From JANQSS01 sp965249735 (GTDB lineage Bacteria > Bacteroidota > Bacteroidia > Chitinophagales > Saprospiraceae), in the NCBI GenBank assembly GCA_965249735.1, contig CBDFMS010000023.1, positions 496,001 to 560,000 on the forward strand: a stretch of DNA of 64,000 nucleotides. Direction: 5' to 3'. The number at the start of each line of letters is the position of its first letter. Position 1 is the first letter of the stretch. The translations under genes and the position numbers were made by a program. Below are positions 1 to 8,962 of this stretch, one piece after another. The notes beneath the pieces were generated by a model. The model saw only the letters and a list, made by a program, of their open reading frames with translations, was not told the origin of the DNA and made no database searches.

Positions 1-1
1 T

Positions 2-1285
2 CGCTACGCTATCCCGGCCTACCTCATTTCGTTAGCTGTAGCCAATTATCAGACATTTACAGATTACGTATATCTGGACGATGGAGACTCCATCATGATA
101 CTCAACTATGTGTACGAGGGAAACCTGGAAGATGCGCAAAATCGGCTGAATAGTACGGTTGAGATCATGCAGCTTTTCAATGATCTCTTTGGCCTTTATC
201 CATTTGCTGATGAAAAATATGGCCATGCAGAATTTGGTTGGGGCGGCGGAATGGAGCATCAAACTATGAGTAGCATGGGCAGCTTTTCTTATGGCCTACA
301 GGCGCACGAACTTGCACACCAATGGTTTGGGGACAAAGTCACCTGTGGGTCGTGGCAGGACATATGGCTTAACGAAGGCTTCGCCACCTATTTGACGGCA
401 CTGACTACAGAATATTTGACACCAAACCTAAATGATTGGAATAACTGGAAAATATCAGCAATCAATACCATCACCAACAGACCAAACGGATCGACTTTCG
501 TAGATGATACGACTAGTGTGAATAGAATATTCAGCAGTCGTCTGACCTATACAAAAGGCGCATTTATTTTACATATGCTCCGTTGGGTGATGGGTGACGA
601 TGATTTTTTTCAAAGCTTACGAAACTACTTGAGCGACCCTGAACTGGCCTACGGATATGCACGAACAACAGATTTAAAAAACCATATGGAGGCAGTCAGC
701 GGAATAGAACTAACTGAATTCCTCAACGATTGGTTTTATGGCCAGGGTTATCCGAGTTATACGATTGATTACATACCGCGTGAAACGTCGATTGATCTGA
801 CCATTTCACAAATAACCAGCCATAATAGTGTTGAATTTTTCGAGATGCCGCTACCAATTAAAATCTCCGGTAGCGGTCATGATACAATTGTCATTGTCAA
901 CCATACATTTTCAGGTCAGGATTTCCATATCGATTTGCCATTTACACCAACATCAATTGAATTTGATCCGGATCATTGGATTCTATCCAGAGACAATGAA
1001 ATCAACATGTTTAGCAAAACGAATAATGCTTATTTTAATGCTTCCGATATCACTCTTTACCCGATTCCCGTTTCTCAACAATTAAATATAATATTCGATC
1101 AGACTATAGATTTTAATGAAATACGTTCAATTGCCATTACCGATATCGACGGTCGTGTTCGATGGGCTTCCGAGACAATAGCGTCACCAATGCAAATTGA
1201 CTTATCTCACTTGCATTCCGGGACATATTTTGTGACTTTTATTTCAAGACAAGGGAGTTTTGTGAAATTTTTGACAAAAATTTAG
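2..1285 (+). CDS. M1 family metallopeptidase with T9SS sorting domain (5' end missing)
   Basis: Zinc aminopeptidase of the M1 family, probably exported and removing N-terminal residues from peptides outside the cell. The frame is open from base 2, and the residues before the first Met (RYAIPAYLISLAVANYQ) are typical M1 sequence, so the gene starts outside the window. The gluzincin motif HELAH lies at about 305-319, and the second zinc-ligand Glu is in NEGFATY about 20 residues later. A C-terminal region of about 80 residues, starting near 1030 with a YPIPVSQQL-like box and ending FVKFLTKI, resembles a type A T9SS sorting domain; the usual YPNP reads YPIP here. The M1 assignment is secure and the T9SS domain likely. 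Confidence 0.93.
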   Translation, partial: RYAIPAYLISLAVANYQTFTDYVYLDDGDSIMILNYVYEGNLEDAQNRLNSTVEIMQLFNDLFGLYPFADEKYGHAEFGWGGGMEHQTMSSMGSFSYGLQAHELAHQWFGDKVTCGSWQDIWLNEGFATYLTALTTEYLTPNLNDWNNWKISAINTITNRPNGSTFVDDTTSVNRIFSSRLTYTKGAFILHMLRWVMGDDDFFQSLRNYLSDPELAYGYARTTDLKNHMEAVSGIELTEFLNDWFYGQGYPSYTIDYIPRETSIDLTISQITSHNSVEFFEMPLPIKISGSGHDTIVIVNHTFSGQDFHIDLPFTPTSIEFDPDHWILSRDNEINMFSKTNNAYFNASDITLYPIPVSQQLNIIFDQTIDFNEIRSIAITDIDGRVRWASETIASPMQIDLSHLHSGTYFVTFISRQGSFVKFLTKI

Positions 1286-1424
1286 AGTAGTAACAAATTA
1301 GTGTTTAATCAATTGATTGTTGAAGCAATTAAGTGTCGAGAGGATGATTTTGACTTATTTGTAGATTAATTGTAGAATTGTTTCAAATCCCGACTTGGAT
1401 GGGCACTGTTGAAACCAAGGTTAG

Positions 1425-1432
1425 TATATTTG
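1425..1432 (+). promoter_or_regulatory. Bacteroidota -7 box TATATTTG
   Basis: Exact match to the TAnnTTTG box of the Bacteroidota primary sigma factor, 24 nt before the GTG start at 1457. No TTG sits at the usual -33 distance, so the call rests on the -7 box and its position. Confidence 0.5.
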
Positions 1433-1456
1433 ATATATCAATTCTAATACCAGAAC

Positions 1457-1951
1457 GTGCCAAGGCCTAGACTAAATATCGAGCTTGATTCGCAAGACCG
1501 GATCATCGAAGCAATCGGTGCCGTTGCTATCATATTACTTATTGCTCTGCCTGCGTATTACTACGGTCAATTACCGGAGTCTATTCCAGGTCATTATGAC
1601 TGGCGTGGACAACCGGATTCATATAGCAATAAAGCCACCATCTGGATCTTGCCGGCAATCGGAATATTCTTGTTTGTGGTCCTGACCGCTGTGAATAAAT
1701 ATCCACACACGTTTAATTATTTAACTGAAATAACAGAAGAAAATGCCCCCGAACAATATAGAATAGTCGGCAAACTGATGCGTGGCCTCAACACCTTAAT
1801 CACCTGTTTATTTACCTACATGACTTATTCAACCATACTGACGGCGCTCGGCAAACAAAATGGGTTAGGACCATATTTCTTACCAATATTCTTAGCTTTA
1901 ATTTTCGGAGCGACCGGATACTACTTGTATCGTTCCATTAAATTGAAATAA
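1457..1951 (+). CDS. DUF1648 domain-containing membrane protein
   Basis: Integral membrane protein of 164 residues with a GTG start; no in-frame ATG near the N-terminus gives a full-length product. The N-terminal half matches DUF1648: a membrane segment, then the LPESIPGHYDWRGQPDSY pattern. About four membrane segments are predicted (residues 20-40, 65-80, 105-130, 135-160). DUF1648 proteins of the SdpI type are membrane proteins, some linked to immunity or signalling, but nothing here indicates substrate or role. It is monocistronic, with a promoter-like box just upstream. Confidence 0.75.
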   Translation: MPRPRLNIELDSQDRIIEAIGAVAIILLIALPAYYYGQLPESIPGHYDWRGQPDSYSNKATIWILPAIGIFLFVVLTAVNKYPHTFNYLTEITEENAPEQYRIVGKLMRGLNTLITCLFTYMTYSTILTALGKQNGLGPYFLPIFLALIFGATGYYLYRSIKLK

Positions 1952-2030
1952 CACGAAACTTAAACAACCAACCCAATAATTGTTAAACCCACACCTCCTA
2001 TTATAGTTTTCTGTAAAATCACACCTAACC

Positions 2031-2474
2031 ATGAAACAGATCATTGCACATGTGTCCCTTGTTGTCGAAGATTATGACGCAGCTATCGACTTTTATACCA
2101 ACAAGCTCGATTTTAAGTTAATAGAAGACACAAAATTAAATGAAGAAAAAAGATGGATCACCGTAGCTCCACCCGGCTCCGAAGAGTGTTGCCTGTTGCT
2201 GGCAAAGGCGTCCGATGAAAAGCAGGAAATGGCTATAGGCAATCAGACAGGCGGACGCGTCTTTTTATTTCTATATACCGACGATTTTTGGCGGGACTAT
2301 AATAAAATGGTAGGTGAAAATATCCAATTTGTCAGACCTCCAACGCAAGAGGCGTATGGTATGGTCGCTGTCTTCAAAGACTTGTATGGCAACCTCTGGG
2401 ATTTACTTGAGCCTAATGAAAACAACAAAAGAGGACTCAATCCTCTAACTGGAGACATTCTAAATAAGTCATAA
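2031..2474 (+). CDS. VOC family protein (glyoxalase/bleomycin-resistance fold)
   Basis: Cytoplasmic protein of 147 residues with one vicinal-oxygen-chelate domain made of two beta-alpha-beta-beta-beta halves. The first half begins with the usual HVSLVVEDYDAAIDFYTNKLDF pattern; the second contains GRVFLFLYTDDF and ends GNLWDLLEP, where the C-terminal Glu is the usual metal-ligand position. Members include glyoxalase I, dioxygenases and drug-binding proteins, so the substrate cannot be told. It stands alone with no co-transcribed partner. Confidence 0.85.
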   Translation: MKQIIAHVSLVVEDYDAAIDFYTNKLDFKLIEDTKLNEEKRWITVAPPGSEECCLLLAKASDEKQEMAIGNQTGGRVFLFLYTDDFWRDYNKMVGENIQFVRPPTQEAYGMVAVFKDLYGNLWDLLEPNENNKRGLNPLTGDILNKS

Positions 2475-2592
2475 CCCCGAGAAACGTATTGTACTTAATT
2501 CAAAATAGAATTACATTAAGGAGCAGCGTGTGGTATACCTATTGGAGTGGTTTGTATGGTCTCAATTGATATTATAAATGGATTAGATTAAA

Positions 2593-2856
2593 ATGAAGTC
2601 TTGGGTAAAAAAACAGTTCAGGGATTATCGAATATTTTTTGTTTCTAGTCAGCGAATATTTGTTGTACAAATCATTGCCACAACATTTTTTTTCATTTTA
2701 GTTATTGAATTACTCATTGGTTTCGAAATCAATGCATTTTTGGTATCCTTGTTTAAAATGTACATGCTTGACATCTTTATGATATGGATGCTTGGTGGAT
2801 ATAGAAAGATCAAATCTATGGTCGATAAATCTCTTCACGAAGAATTAGAACTATAA
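2593..2856 (+). CDS. Small membrane protein, function unknown
   Basis: Protein of 87 residues with a basic N-terminus, a strong hydrophobic segment at about residues 22-45, a second at about 50-67, and a charged C-terminal tail rich in Glu and Lys. I recognise no family. The ATG start, in-frame hydrophobic organisation and its position before a hairpin support a real gene, but it could be spurious. Confidence 0.5.
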   Translation: MKSWVKKQFRDYRIFFVSSQRIFVVQIIATTFFFILVIELLIGFEINAFLVSLFKMYMLDIFMIWMLGGYRKIKSMVDKSLHEELEL

Positions 2857-2870
2857 ATTCCTTAGTTGAT

Positions 2871-2897
2871 TCCACCAGATCAGCTTGATCAGGTGGA
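2871..2897. terminator. Hairpin between convergent genes
   Basis: CCACC and GGTGG arms flank a second GATC/GATC stem with one A-A mismatch and a five-base loop. It lies between the convergent genes ending at 2856 and 2977, a position suited to a bidirectional terminator, but no T-run follows, so intrinsic termination is only a possibility. Confidence 0.35.
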
Positions 2898-2976
2898 CCT
2901 GACCCTTACCAATAGGCTTCTGTGGCTTCTTGAATGTATGCCGTTGCAGAAGTGTTTATAGAAATTTCTTGTTACC

Positions 2977-3339
2977 CTACCAGGCCTTGGTGATATCATC
3001 AAACTCGTATGCTTTGCTCTCATCTTGATAATAAGAATTCAGCTCAATTTGATCCGTGCGCTTTCTACCGGTAAATACACGTTTCAAAAGTGCCATTGGC
3101 GTAAGGACCAACAAGAAGACAATCCCCAATAATACGGCATTCACACACAGACCAATATAATGGGTGACCTTTTTCCATCCTTCAGTAATCGGCTTCCCCG
3201 TTTGGGGAATAAGCAACAGAACCAACAGGAGCGCAGCAACATACTTAAATTGTTCTACGTGAAATAAAAAGTATCCTATTGCACAGAAAAATAAAATCGA
3301 AACACTGTAAATTATATAATCTTTACCGGCGTACTTCAT
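2977..3339 (-). CDS. SxtJ-like small membrane protein of carbamoyltransferase operon
   Basis: Membrane protein of 120 residues resembling the SxtJ family found beside carbamoyltransferases. Two hydrophobic blocks (residues about 8-22 and 30-45), a GWKKVTHYIGLCVNAVLLG segment, and the ending P-x-A-L-L-K-R-V-F-x-G-R-K fit that family. I place the start at the ATG at 3339, not at the longer frame to 3435, because that ATG overlaps the DUF5989 stop (TAATG) and the extra N-terminal residues are out-of-frame translation of DUF5989. It is the last gene of the operon SGNH hydrolase - carbamoyltransferase - DUF5989 - SxtJ. Its role is unknown; it may help localise the carbamoyltransferase. Confidence 0.75.
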   Translation of the reverse strand: MKYAGKDYIIYSVSILFFCAIGYFLFHVEQFKYVAALLLVLLLIPQTGKPITEGWKKVTHYIGLCVNAVLLGIVFLLVLTPMALLKRVFTGRKRTDQIELNSYYQDESKAYEFDDITKAW

Positions 3340-3485
3340 TAGAATAACGTATAGATAAAAGCTCCGGCACCTGAACCACCGGCTATGATCAGTAATCCGA
3401 CAAGCAACAAAACAATAATTGTAGGTAAGAGCCAATATTTCTTACGATCTATAATAAAATTTGCGAAGTCTTTAAGAATTTCCAT
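3339..3485 (-). CDS. DUF5989 family small membrane protein (48 aa)
   Basis: A 48-residue protein, short enough to be easily missed. It begins MEILKDFANFIIDRKKYW, has one long hydrophobic segment (about residues 19-36, LLPTIIVLLLVGLLIIAG) and ends SGAGAFIYTLF. This charged N-terminus, single TM helix and terminal FIYTLF are characteristic of DUF5989, which is known next to carbamoyltransferase and SxtJ genes. The start is one base after the carbamoyltransferase stop, and its stop overlaps the SxtJ start, so the three are translationally coupled. Biochemical role unknown. Confidence 0.88.
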   Translation of the reverse strand: MEILKDFANFIIDRKKYWLLPTIIVLLLVGLLIIAGGSGAGAFIYTLF

Positions 3486-3486
3486 G

Positions 3487-5202
3487 TTATTTACTGTAGA
3501 GCATCTGATCAATTACTAAATAATCCAAGTTCGTGTTTTGGAAGCAAGCCATGGCATCTTTACCAGTGGCTACAATCGGTTCATCTTTATCGTTAAAGCT
3601 CGTATTCAACAATACCGAACAGCCGGTCTTCTCCTTAAAGGTCTGAATTAATTTGTACAATTTTTCATTTTGTTTTTGATTTACCGTCTGAACTCTTGCC
3701 GAATTATCAACATGGGTGACAGCCGGAACTTCCTTACTGCGGACCTCATATGTTGCCAGCATATGGGGGGATGGTTTTTGCGCATCCATGTCAAAATAAC
3801 TTGCCGCGTCTTCTTCCAATACAACAGGGGCAAATGGCCGAAATCCTTCCCGATTTTTAATCAATTCATTGACGTGGTCCTTCATCCAGTCAAACCTGGG
3901 GTCAGCCAGGATACTCCTATTTCCCAATGCTCTAGGACCAAATTCCATTCTATCCTGCACCCAACCAATGGTTTTCCCTTGAATTAAAAATTCGGCCACA
4001 TCATCACACAATTTGTTGAAATCTGTATACACAGTTTTTTCCAACTCAGTGTCTAAATCTTTGTTCTCTGCCACAGGACCAAGATACATATCCGGCATCA
4101 CCTGCTTACGTGGCTCATCCTGATGCACGAGGTAGTAATAGGCCAGAGCCGCACCAACGGCACCTCCGGCATCTCCCGCGGCAGGTTGTACATACATCTC
4201 ATCAAATAAATTTGCTTTGATCAAATTACCATTGGCAACACAGTTAAGTGCTACCCCACCTGCCATGCACAGTTTTTTTGACCCCGTCAACTTTATTCCT
4301 TCTTTTACAATGTTGGTTAATACAAACTCGGTTACCGCCTGAATAGCGCAAGCGAAATTTTTATGTCGAGCTAAAATTGGATCACCCGGAGACCGCCTTT
4401 TAAAACCAAACAAATCTTCCCACTTCCTATCGCGCGTCATCCGCAAACCCGTCATGTATCGGAAATAAGATTGATTCAGTTTAAATGATCCATCATCCTT
4501 TATGTCAATTAGATGTTTGACAATTTTGTGATAATATCCATTCACCTCCTCTGAGTTCTGCTCACCATAACTCGCAAGGCCCATCACTTTATATTCTCCC
4601 GAATTAATTTTGAATCCGAGGTAATAAGTAGCTGCTGCATATAACAACCCCAGACTATCCGGAAAGTGAATCGTTTTCAAACGCTTTATAATATTTCCCT
4701 TCCCATGACAAATTGACGTCGTTGTGAATTCACCCACTCCATCAACCGTTATTATCAGGGCCTCGTCAAACGGTGCAGGATAATAAGCACTGGCCGCATG
4801 AGATAAATGGTGTTCGGGAAAATAAATTGGAGGAAGCTTTACTTTACGACCTGCGATTACCTTCAGTCCTTTCTTTATTATGCCTTTTATATTCAATTTC
4901 TGATTGATCCAAATAGGCATGGATCTGAGGAAGGAAGGCAATCCACTTGGAGCTGTGCTATAATAGCTTTCTAAAATCCGTTCAAACTTTAAAAATGGCT
5001 TATCATAAAATACAATCGCTTCTAATTCATCAATATTCGTCCGAGATTCTTGAAGGCAAAACCGAATTGCTCCTTCAGGGAAGGAAGCATCATTTTTTAT
5101 CCGAGAAAAACGTTCTTCCTGAACAGCAAACAAAACCCTCCCATCCTCAATTATAGCGGCTGCTGAATCATGATAAAATGCTGATATTCCCAATATTCTC
5201 AT
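3487..5202 (-). CDS. Carbamoyltransferase (NodU/CmcH/TobZ family)
   Basis: Enzyme of 571 residues that transfers a carbamoyl group from carbamoyl phosphate, through a carbamoyl-adenylate, to a hydroxyl of a sugar or secondary metabolite. The N-terminal Kae1-like domain starts GISAFYHDSAAAI and carries HHLSHAASAYY at about residues 131-141, with metal-binding histidines. The C-terminal domain has QDRMEFGPRALGNRSI, RPFAPVVLEE and LNTSFN. I start at the ATG at 5202: it aligns with family members and overlaps the upstream stop as TAATG. The acceptor is unknown; there are no glycosyltransferase or polyketide genes nearby, so a surface glycan or small metabolite is equally possible. Confidence 0.94.
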   Translation of the reverse strand: MRILGISAFYHDSAAAIIEDGRVLFAVQEERFSRIKNDASFPEGAIRFCLQESRTNIDELEAIVFYDKPFLKFERILESYYSTAPSGLPSFLRSMPIWINQKLNIKGIIKKGLKVIAGRKVKLPPIYFPEHHLSHAASAYYPAPFDEALIITVDGVGEFTTTSICHGKGNIIKRLKTIHFPDSLGLLYAAATYYLGFKINSGEYKVMGLASYGEQNSEEVNGYYHKIVKHLIDIKDDGSFKLNQSYFRYMTGLRMTRDRKWEDLFGFKRRSPGDPILARHKNFACAIQAVTEFVLTNIVKEGIKLTGSKKLCMAGGVALNCVANGNLIKANLFDEMYVQPAAGDAGGAVGAALAYYYLVHQDEPRKQVMPDMYLGPVAENKDLDTELEKTVYTDFNKLCDDVAEFLIQGKTIGWVQDRMEFGPRALGNRSILADPRFDWMKDHVNELIKNREGFRPFAPVVLEEDAASYFDMDAQKPSPHMLATYEVRSKEVPAVTHVDNSARVQTVNQKQNEKLYKLIQTFKEKTGCSVLLNTSFNDKDEPIVATGKDAMACFQNTNLDYLVIDQMLYSK

Positions 5203-6227
5203 TACCGTTGGACTTCTGTTGGTCCACAAAAGTCTTTGGCCTCCATATAATTGATCAATCGATTCGCATAATATTTATGTGCTGCCTCGTTCGGATGCAA
5301 ATCAAACGGTAGCAAATTAAATCGTTTATCATTAATATCAATAGCAGCATCTAAAAAATTAATATGGTGCATGGAACAAAATTTCTCTAGTTTTATTGCA
5401 GACTCACTTTTATTCAATGCCATTACGATCAACTTCATGCCATGTTCGACACAAGTCGAATTCAATTCGCTCAGAATTAATTCAGTTAATTCGTATTTAG
5501 CAGTAAAACCATACATAATATTGCTTATGGCATTTTCCAACCGATAGATAACAACAGAGGACCGACTGAATTCCCATCGCTTTTGCATCGCGCTGAAAGG
5601 TAAATAATTGATCTCAATTTGCTTACCCTTTTTTTTGACATAGGGCATGTGCGCTGTTTCTATACCACGCGTGCTATCAAGCACCATGGATTCGCTCCAA
5701 TACTTCTGTTGAATCCCTGAGAGCTGGTTACGCGCATCCTGATAAGAGGTATACCCGACAACCACAACTTTCGGAAGTACGCCTTCTTCAATCACATCGG
5801 TGAGCTGAATCAATCCGTGTAGCGTACTGTATCCGGGTCCGGCATAATTTTTGACATGCCAATATGGGCATGCCTCTTGTACGATCCATGGGAATGTTGA
5901 TTCATCATCGACCCCCATGCCGTAGGTAAACGAACATCCATAAAAATGAATCTGTGCTCTTCCGTTCTTATTCAGACGTGACGTGATTCGGGTTGAATCC
6001 GCCAAATGACTTGTTTGATACAACAAACCACCGTTGACGGTAACGGAGTATTGTCCCGGGTTTAACCCAAGTCCATATTTTGGGTGATAATACAAGGCTT
6101 GATCAGGCTTGGACACCATAGAAGTTTTAGCAGGTTCATAGACTTGAAAACCTGCTATTCTGAAGCCAACCTCCAACGCGATAAAAAGAATTAGGACGGC
6201 AGCGATAGATTTGAATAAATTGCTCAT
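5202..6227 (-). CDS. SGNH/GDSL-like hydrolase, membrane anchored
   Basis: Protein of 341 residues with an N-terminal signal anchor (about 7-24) and an extracytoplasmic SGNH-type domain. The nucleophile block is GCSFTYG with Ser99, a second block NYAGPGYST sits at about 128-135, and the Asp-His block is DLHPN (Asp309, His311). SGNH proteins in sugar-modification operons often act as esterases or O-acyltransferase partners. As the first gene of the carbamoyltransferase operon it probably works on the same substrate or in the same envelope location. The fold is well supported by the three blocks; the substrate is unknown. Confidence 0.8.
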   Translation of the reverse strand: MSNLFKSIAAVLILFIALEVGFRIAGFQVYEPAKTSMVSKPDQALYYHPKYGLGLNPGQYSVTVNGGLLYQTSHLADSTRITSRLNKNGRAQIHFYGCSFTYGMGVDDESTFPWIVQEACPYWHVKNYAGPGYSTLHGLIQLTDVIEEGVLPKVVVVGYTSYQDARNQLSGIQQKYWSESMVLDSTRGIETAHMPYVKKKGKQIEINYLPFSAMQKRWEFSRSSVVIYRLENAISNIMYGFTAKYELTELILSELNSTCVEHGMKLIVMALNKSESAIKLEKFCSMHHINFLDAAIDINDKRFNLLPFDLHPNEAAHKYYANRLINYMEAKDFCGPTEVQR

Positions 6228-6301
6228 AGCGAACCTCGAAATATAAAGTTAAGCTATTCAAATCGACATGAATATTAACATTCAATATTTCCGAACTTCG
6301 A

Positions 6302-8470
6302 CTACCCCAGAATTTCCTTTATCAACAAATTACGATATAGTTTCTCCTGGAAATTTCTCGGACTTTCCAACTGCATTCGTTTCAGATAGGGCCTCATTTT
6401 ATCAGGAACCCTCCTGACCAACAAGGCTTTCGCAATGGTAGTCAATCGTGATATTGGGGTACTGATTTTCTTTTTCAGCGATTTTAGCGCTTTACCTATG
6501 ACCTGCTCCTCATGTGTGAAATCCGTTCCAAAAGGAAACACCGGAAAAAGTCCTTCATTTTTAAATGGAGCCAATAGCTCATGGATCCGTTCAGGGTAAT
6601 TATTCCGAAATTCATGTGGTACTTCGTAATCAGCGGAAAGTTTATAAGCAGCTTTTGCCTGGTTAATGAGATCATTCTGGAAGCGTGAATCCGAAATCTG
6701 GATTAGCGACTTAATGACTTCTTCATCCGTTTTGCCCCGTACATAAGCAATGCCATATTCTGTAACGACAACATCCCGCAAATGCCGAGGGATGGTAATA
6801 TGCCCATAATTAAATACGAGATTTGAATGCACCTTACCGCCCCGATTACTCGTCGATCTCAATTGAAGAACAGAGTGTCCATCCGGAAGTGCATGTGCCA
6901 TTTCAACAAAATTATATTGACCCCCTACTCCACTGATCACGCGGCCATCTGCCAACCCATCTGACACGGCGGCACCCAACAATGTCATCATCATACAAGT
7001 ATTGACGAAACGTGCATTTTTTCGGTGCAAGCGATCCATTTCTTCATGACCATAGAGTTGATTGATCTTGGTCACACTTTTCATATGAATTTGACGTCGA
7101 GTCGCTTCCGGTAGCTCTCGCAACCATTGATAAAATTGAGCTGGCCCAACAAAAAATCCCGCATGAATGAATGCACCATTTTTCAGTTTGTCCCCCAGGC
7201 ACTGTGAAATAATTATATCACTGGCTTCATCATTATTCATGTCAGCCTCTACAATCGTTCCGTCTTGAAAATGAATATTTCCATACTCATATTCCAGTTC
7301 TTTTCTAAAAATGCCAAAATGTTGAAGAAATTTAAAATCTTTTTCAGATATTTTAGGATAAATTGCTCGTCGCTCCAGCAACAAGAAAAAGGCTTCCGGT
7401 GTAATATTATTTTCATCTATCAAACCTTCATTTAGCAAGCGCTGAAGAATAATGTGGTCGTATACCTTTTTCTTCATAATCCCACTGTTCACCAAAAACA
7501 TGAAGCTATCAACCAACATTTCCGTAGCACCGAATAATCCTTTTTCAAACGGACGCAAATCACCAAGTCGCTCGATCTCATTTTTAAACCGAGCTTTAAG
7601 TCCAATGTCATCAAGTATACGCTGGTATTGATCGTTGTGTTCATGAGGCATTCGCAAACCGTATACGAGTGCATCGCCAAGAGAGCCTATTCCTATTTGT
7701 AATTCACCATCATCTCGAATCAGTGTGCTCGAGTGCAATCCGATCATATAATCAATATCGGAAACAGCCATTTTTGGAGGTCCGAATAATTTATAATTTT
7801 CATTAGGATTATCAACTATAAAATCGAAGGCATCAATCGGTAAATCAGCATCGCCATACATAAAAGGCAAATTTGCGTTTACCTGCCCAACAAATAAAAT
7901 ATCATCCTTATTATCTCCGGTCATAATATCCAATGATACGTCTGCATTACAACTTAGGCTTACACGTTTTTTATCATCTGACATGGCGATCATTTGACCT
8001 AAAACGTTTAAACCTCTATCCCGTAGATCTCGCGCTACGTGCGTGTAATTACTACTGATATAATTTTTTTGAGCCTGTAAATTATTTGTAAATTTTCCCG
8101 CCGGAAAATAAAATTCAATCACACGTACATTATCTGGTAATTTTCCGTCCATGCGATCCAATTCAAAAAGCAAATCCGGATAATCTCCAAAAACCCGATC
8201 ACTTAAGGGGTCAAAAAATCGTTTTTCCAATAAGCTTTTACCTTTGGGTCGCTCAAGTGTTAAAGCACTCAAAATAGTAAAATCGATATCCGGATCAGCT
8301 TTAGCTCGCTTATAAAGCGCGTTGACAATATGATTTGGCTTACCGGCTCCTAAAGGCAGTCCCAAAACTATTTTTTTTCCTACTTTATTAATAATATTAT
8401 CAGCGCAAGAACCGCTGTCAGTGAAGGTTATCGGCGCCTTCGTCATTCGTTTTTCCATAGTTGTTACCAT
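6302..8470 (-). CDS. Acetyl-CoA hydrolase/transferase family protein
   Basis: CoA-transferase family I enzyme of 722 residues that would hydrolyse acyl-CoA or move CoA to a carboxylate acceptor. The C-terminal catalytic domain has the family pattern GVGGQYNFVEMAHALP, then LRSTSNRGGKVHSN, ITIPRHLRDVVVTEYGIAYVRGKTDEE, and a SDSRFQNDLINQA tail. The N-terminal half carries a GAGKPNHIVNAL motif typical of the first domain. At 722 residues it is longer than the common 430-550 residue enzymes; the extra length is an insertion between the domains (about 330-420) and a basic tail. It is monocistronic and the physiological substrate is not evident. The ATG at 8455 (MEKRMTK) is an alternative start. Confidence 0.88.
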   Translation of the reverse strand: MVTTMEKRMTKAPITFTDSGSCADNIINKVGKKIVLGLPLGAGKPNHIVNALYKRAKADPDIDFTILSALTLERPKGKSLLEKRFFDPLSDRVFGDYPDLLFELDRMDGKLPDNVRVIEFYFPAGKFTNNLQAQKNYISSNYTHVARDLRDRGLNVLGQMIAMSDDKKRVSLSCNADVSLDIMTGDNKDDILFVGQVNANLPFMYGDADLPIDAFDFIVDNPNENYKLFGPPKMAVSDIDYMIGLHSSTLIRDDGELQIGIGSLGDALVYGLRMPHEHNDQYQRILDDIGLKARFKNEIERLGDLRPFEKGLFGATEMLVDSFMFLVNSGIMKKKVYDHIILQRLLNEGLIDENNITPEAFFLLLERRAIYPKISEKDFKFLQHFGIFRKELEYEYGNIHFQDGTIVEADMNNDEASDIIISQCLGDKLKNGAFIHAGFFVGPAQFYQWLRELPEATRRQIHMKSVTKINQLYGHEEMDRLHRKNARFVNTCMMMTLLGAAVSDGLADGRVISGVGGQYNFVEMAHALPDGHSVLQLRSTSNRGGKVHSNLVFNYGHITIPRHLRDVVVTEYGIAYVRGKTDEEVIKSLIQISDSRFQNDLINQAKAAYKLSADYEVPHEFRNNYPERIHELLAPFKNEGLFPVFPFGTDFTHEEQVIGKALKSLKKKISTPISRLTTIAKALLVRRVPDKMRPYLKRMQLESPRNFQEKLYRNLLIKEILG

Positions 8471-8962
8471 GCTCTTAATATACGATTAAATGAGTAAAAA
8501 TGCAAGAGTAAATAACTGATAATGAGGGATATTTGAATCGCCAAATAAAGAAATGACTCCAATAAATTTTGCCAAAACTCATCGCGGAATAAGGATAAAT
8601 CACACACAATAATTTCGTCCCGCAACATGGTGCAAATTGTCCAGATAGGACAGGAAGTCGTTCAAATCGGTTTGAACGAATTACAACAGTCCAAACCGGA
8701 TCCAAAGCAGCAACAATCTTCTAATAGTACCTTTCGATATAAAGCCTTATATTTATTGGAAGTAAGACTCACATTTTAGAATGTTGGAGTGGACGTCTTT
8801 AAGGAATTCCTGAATACGCTAATCGACTATAAGAACTTATCCCTTTGAGTTTTAAATTGATCGAACATGTCAAAGCTATGCAAAGTCGCTTGTGACTTAA
8901 TCGAATTATACAACATAACTTTTTAGAGGATAGATTTCTATTTAACTCGAAATAAAACAGGC
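8471..8962. other. Intergenic region with one operator-like palindrome
   Basis: A 492-base spacer between divergent genes. No convincing coding frame: a 76-codon minus-strand frame has no recognisable product. The only structure seen is the inverted repeat at 8658-8679. Confidence 0.6.
8658..8679. promoter_or_regulatory. Perfect inverted repeat TCGTTCAAA-N4-TTTGAACGA
   Basis: Nine-base arms around a four-base centre, located between the divergent acetyl-CoA hydrolase and BBE flavoprotein genes, about 190 and 285 bases from their starts. The symmetry suits a dimeric repressor, though a small RNA hairpin is also possible. No nearby regulator gene suggests a partner. Confidence 0.4.

Noticed and set aside
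3340..3435. N-terminal extension of the SxtJ-like gene
   Set aside because: This stretch is the DUF5989 gene read in another frame; the coupled ATG at 3339 fits the family.
8475..8705. 76-codon minus-strand frame
   Set aside because: Cys/Trp-scattered sequence without family pattern, in a spacer with a palindrome.
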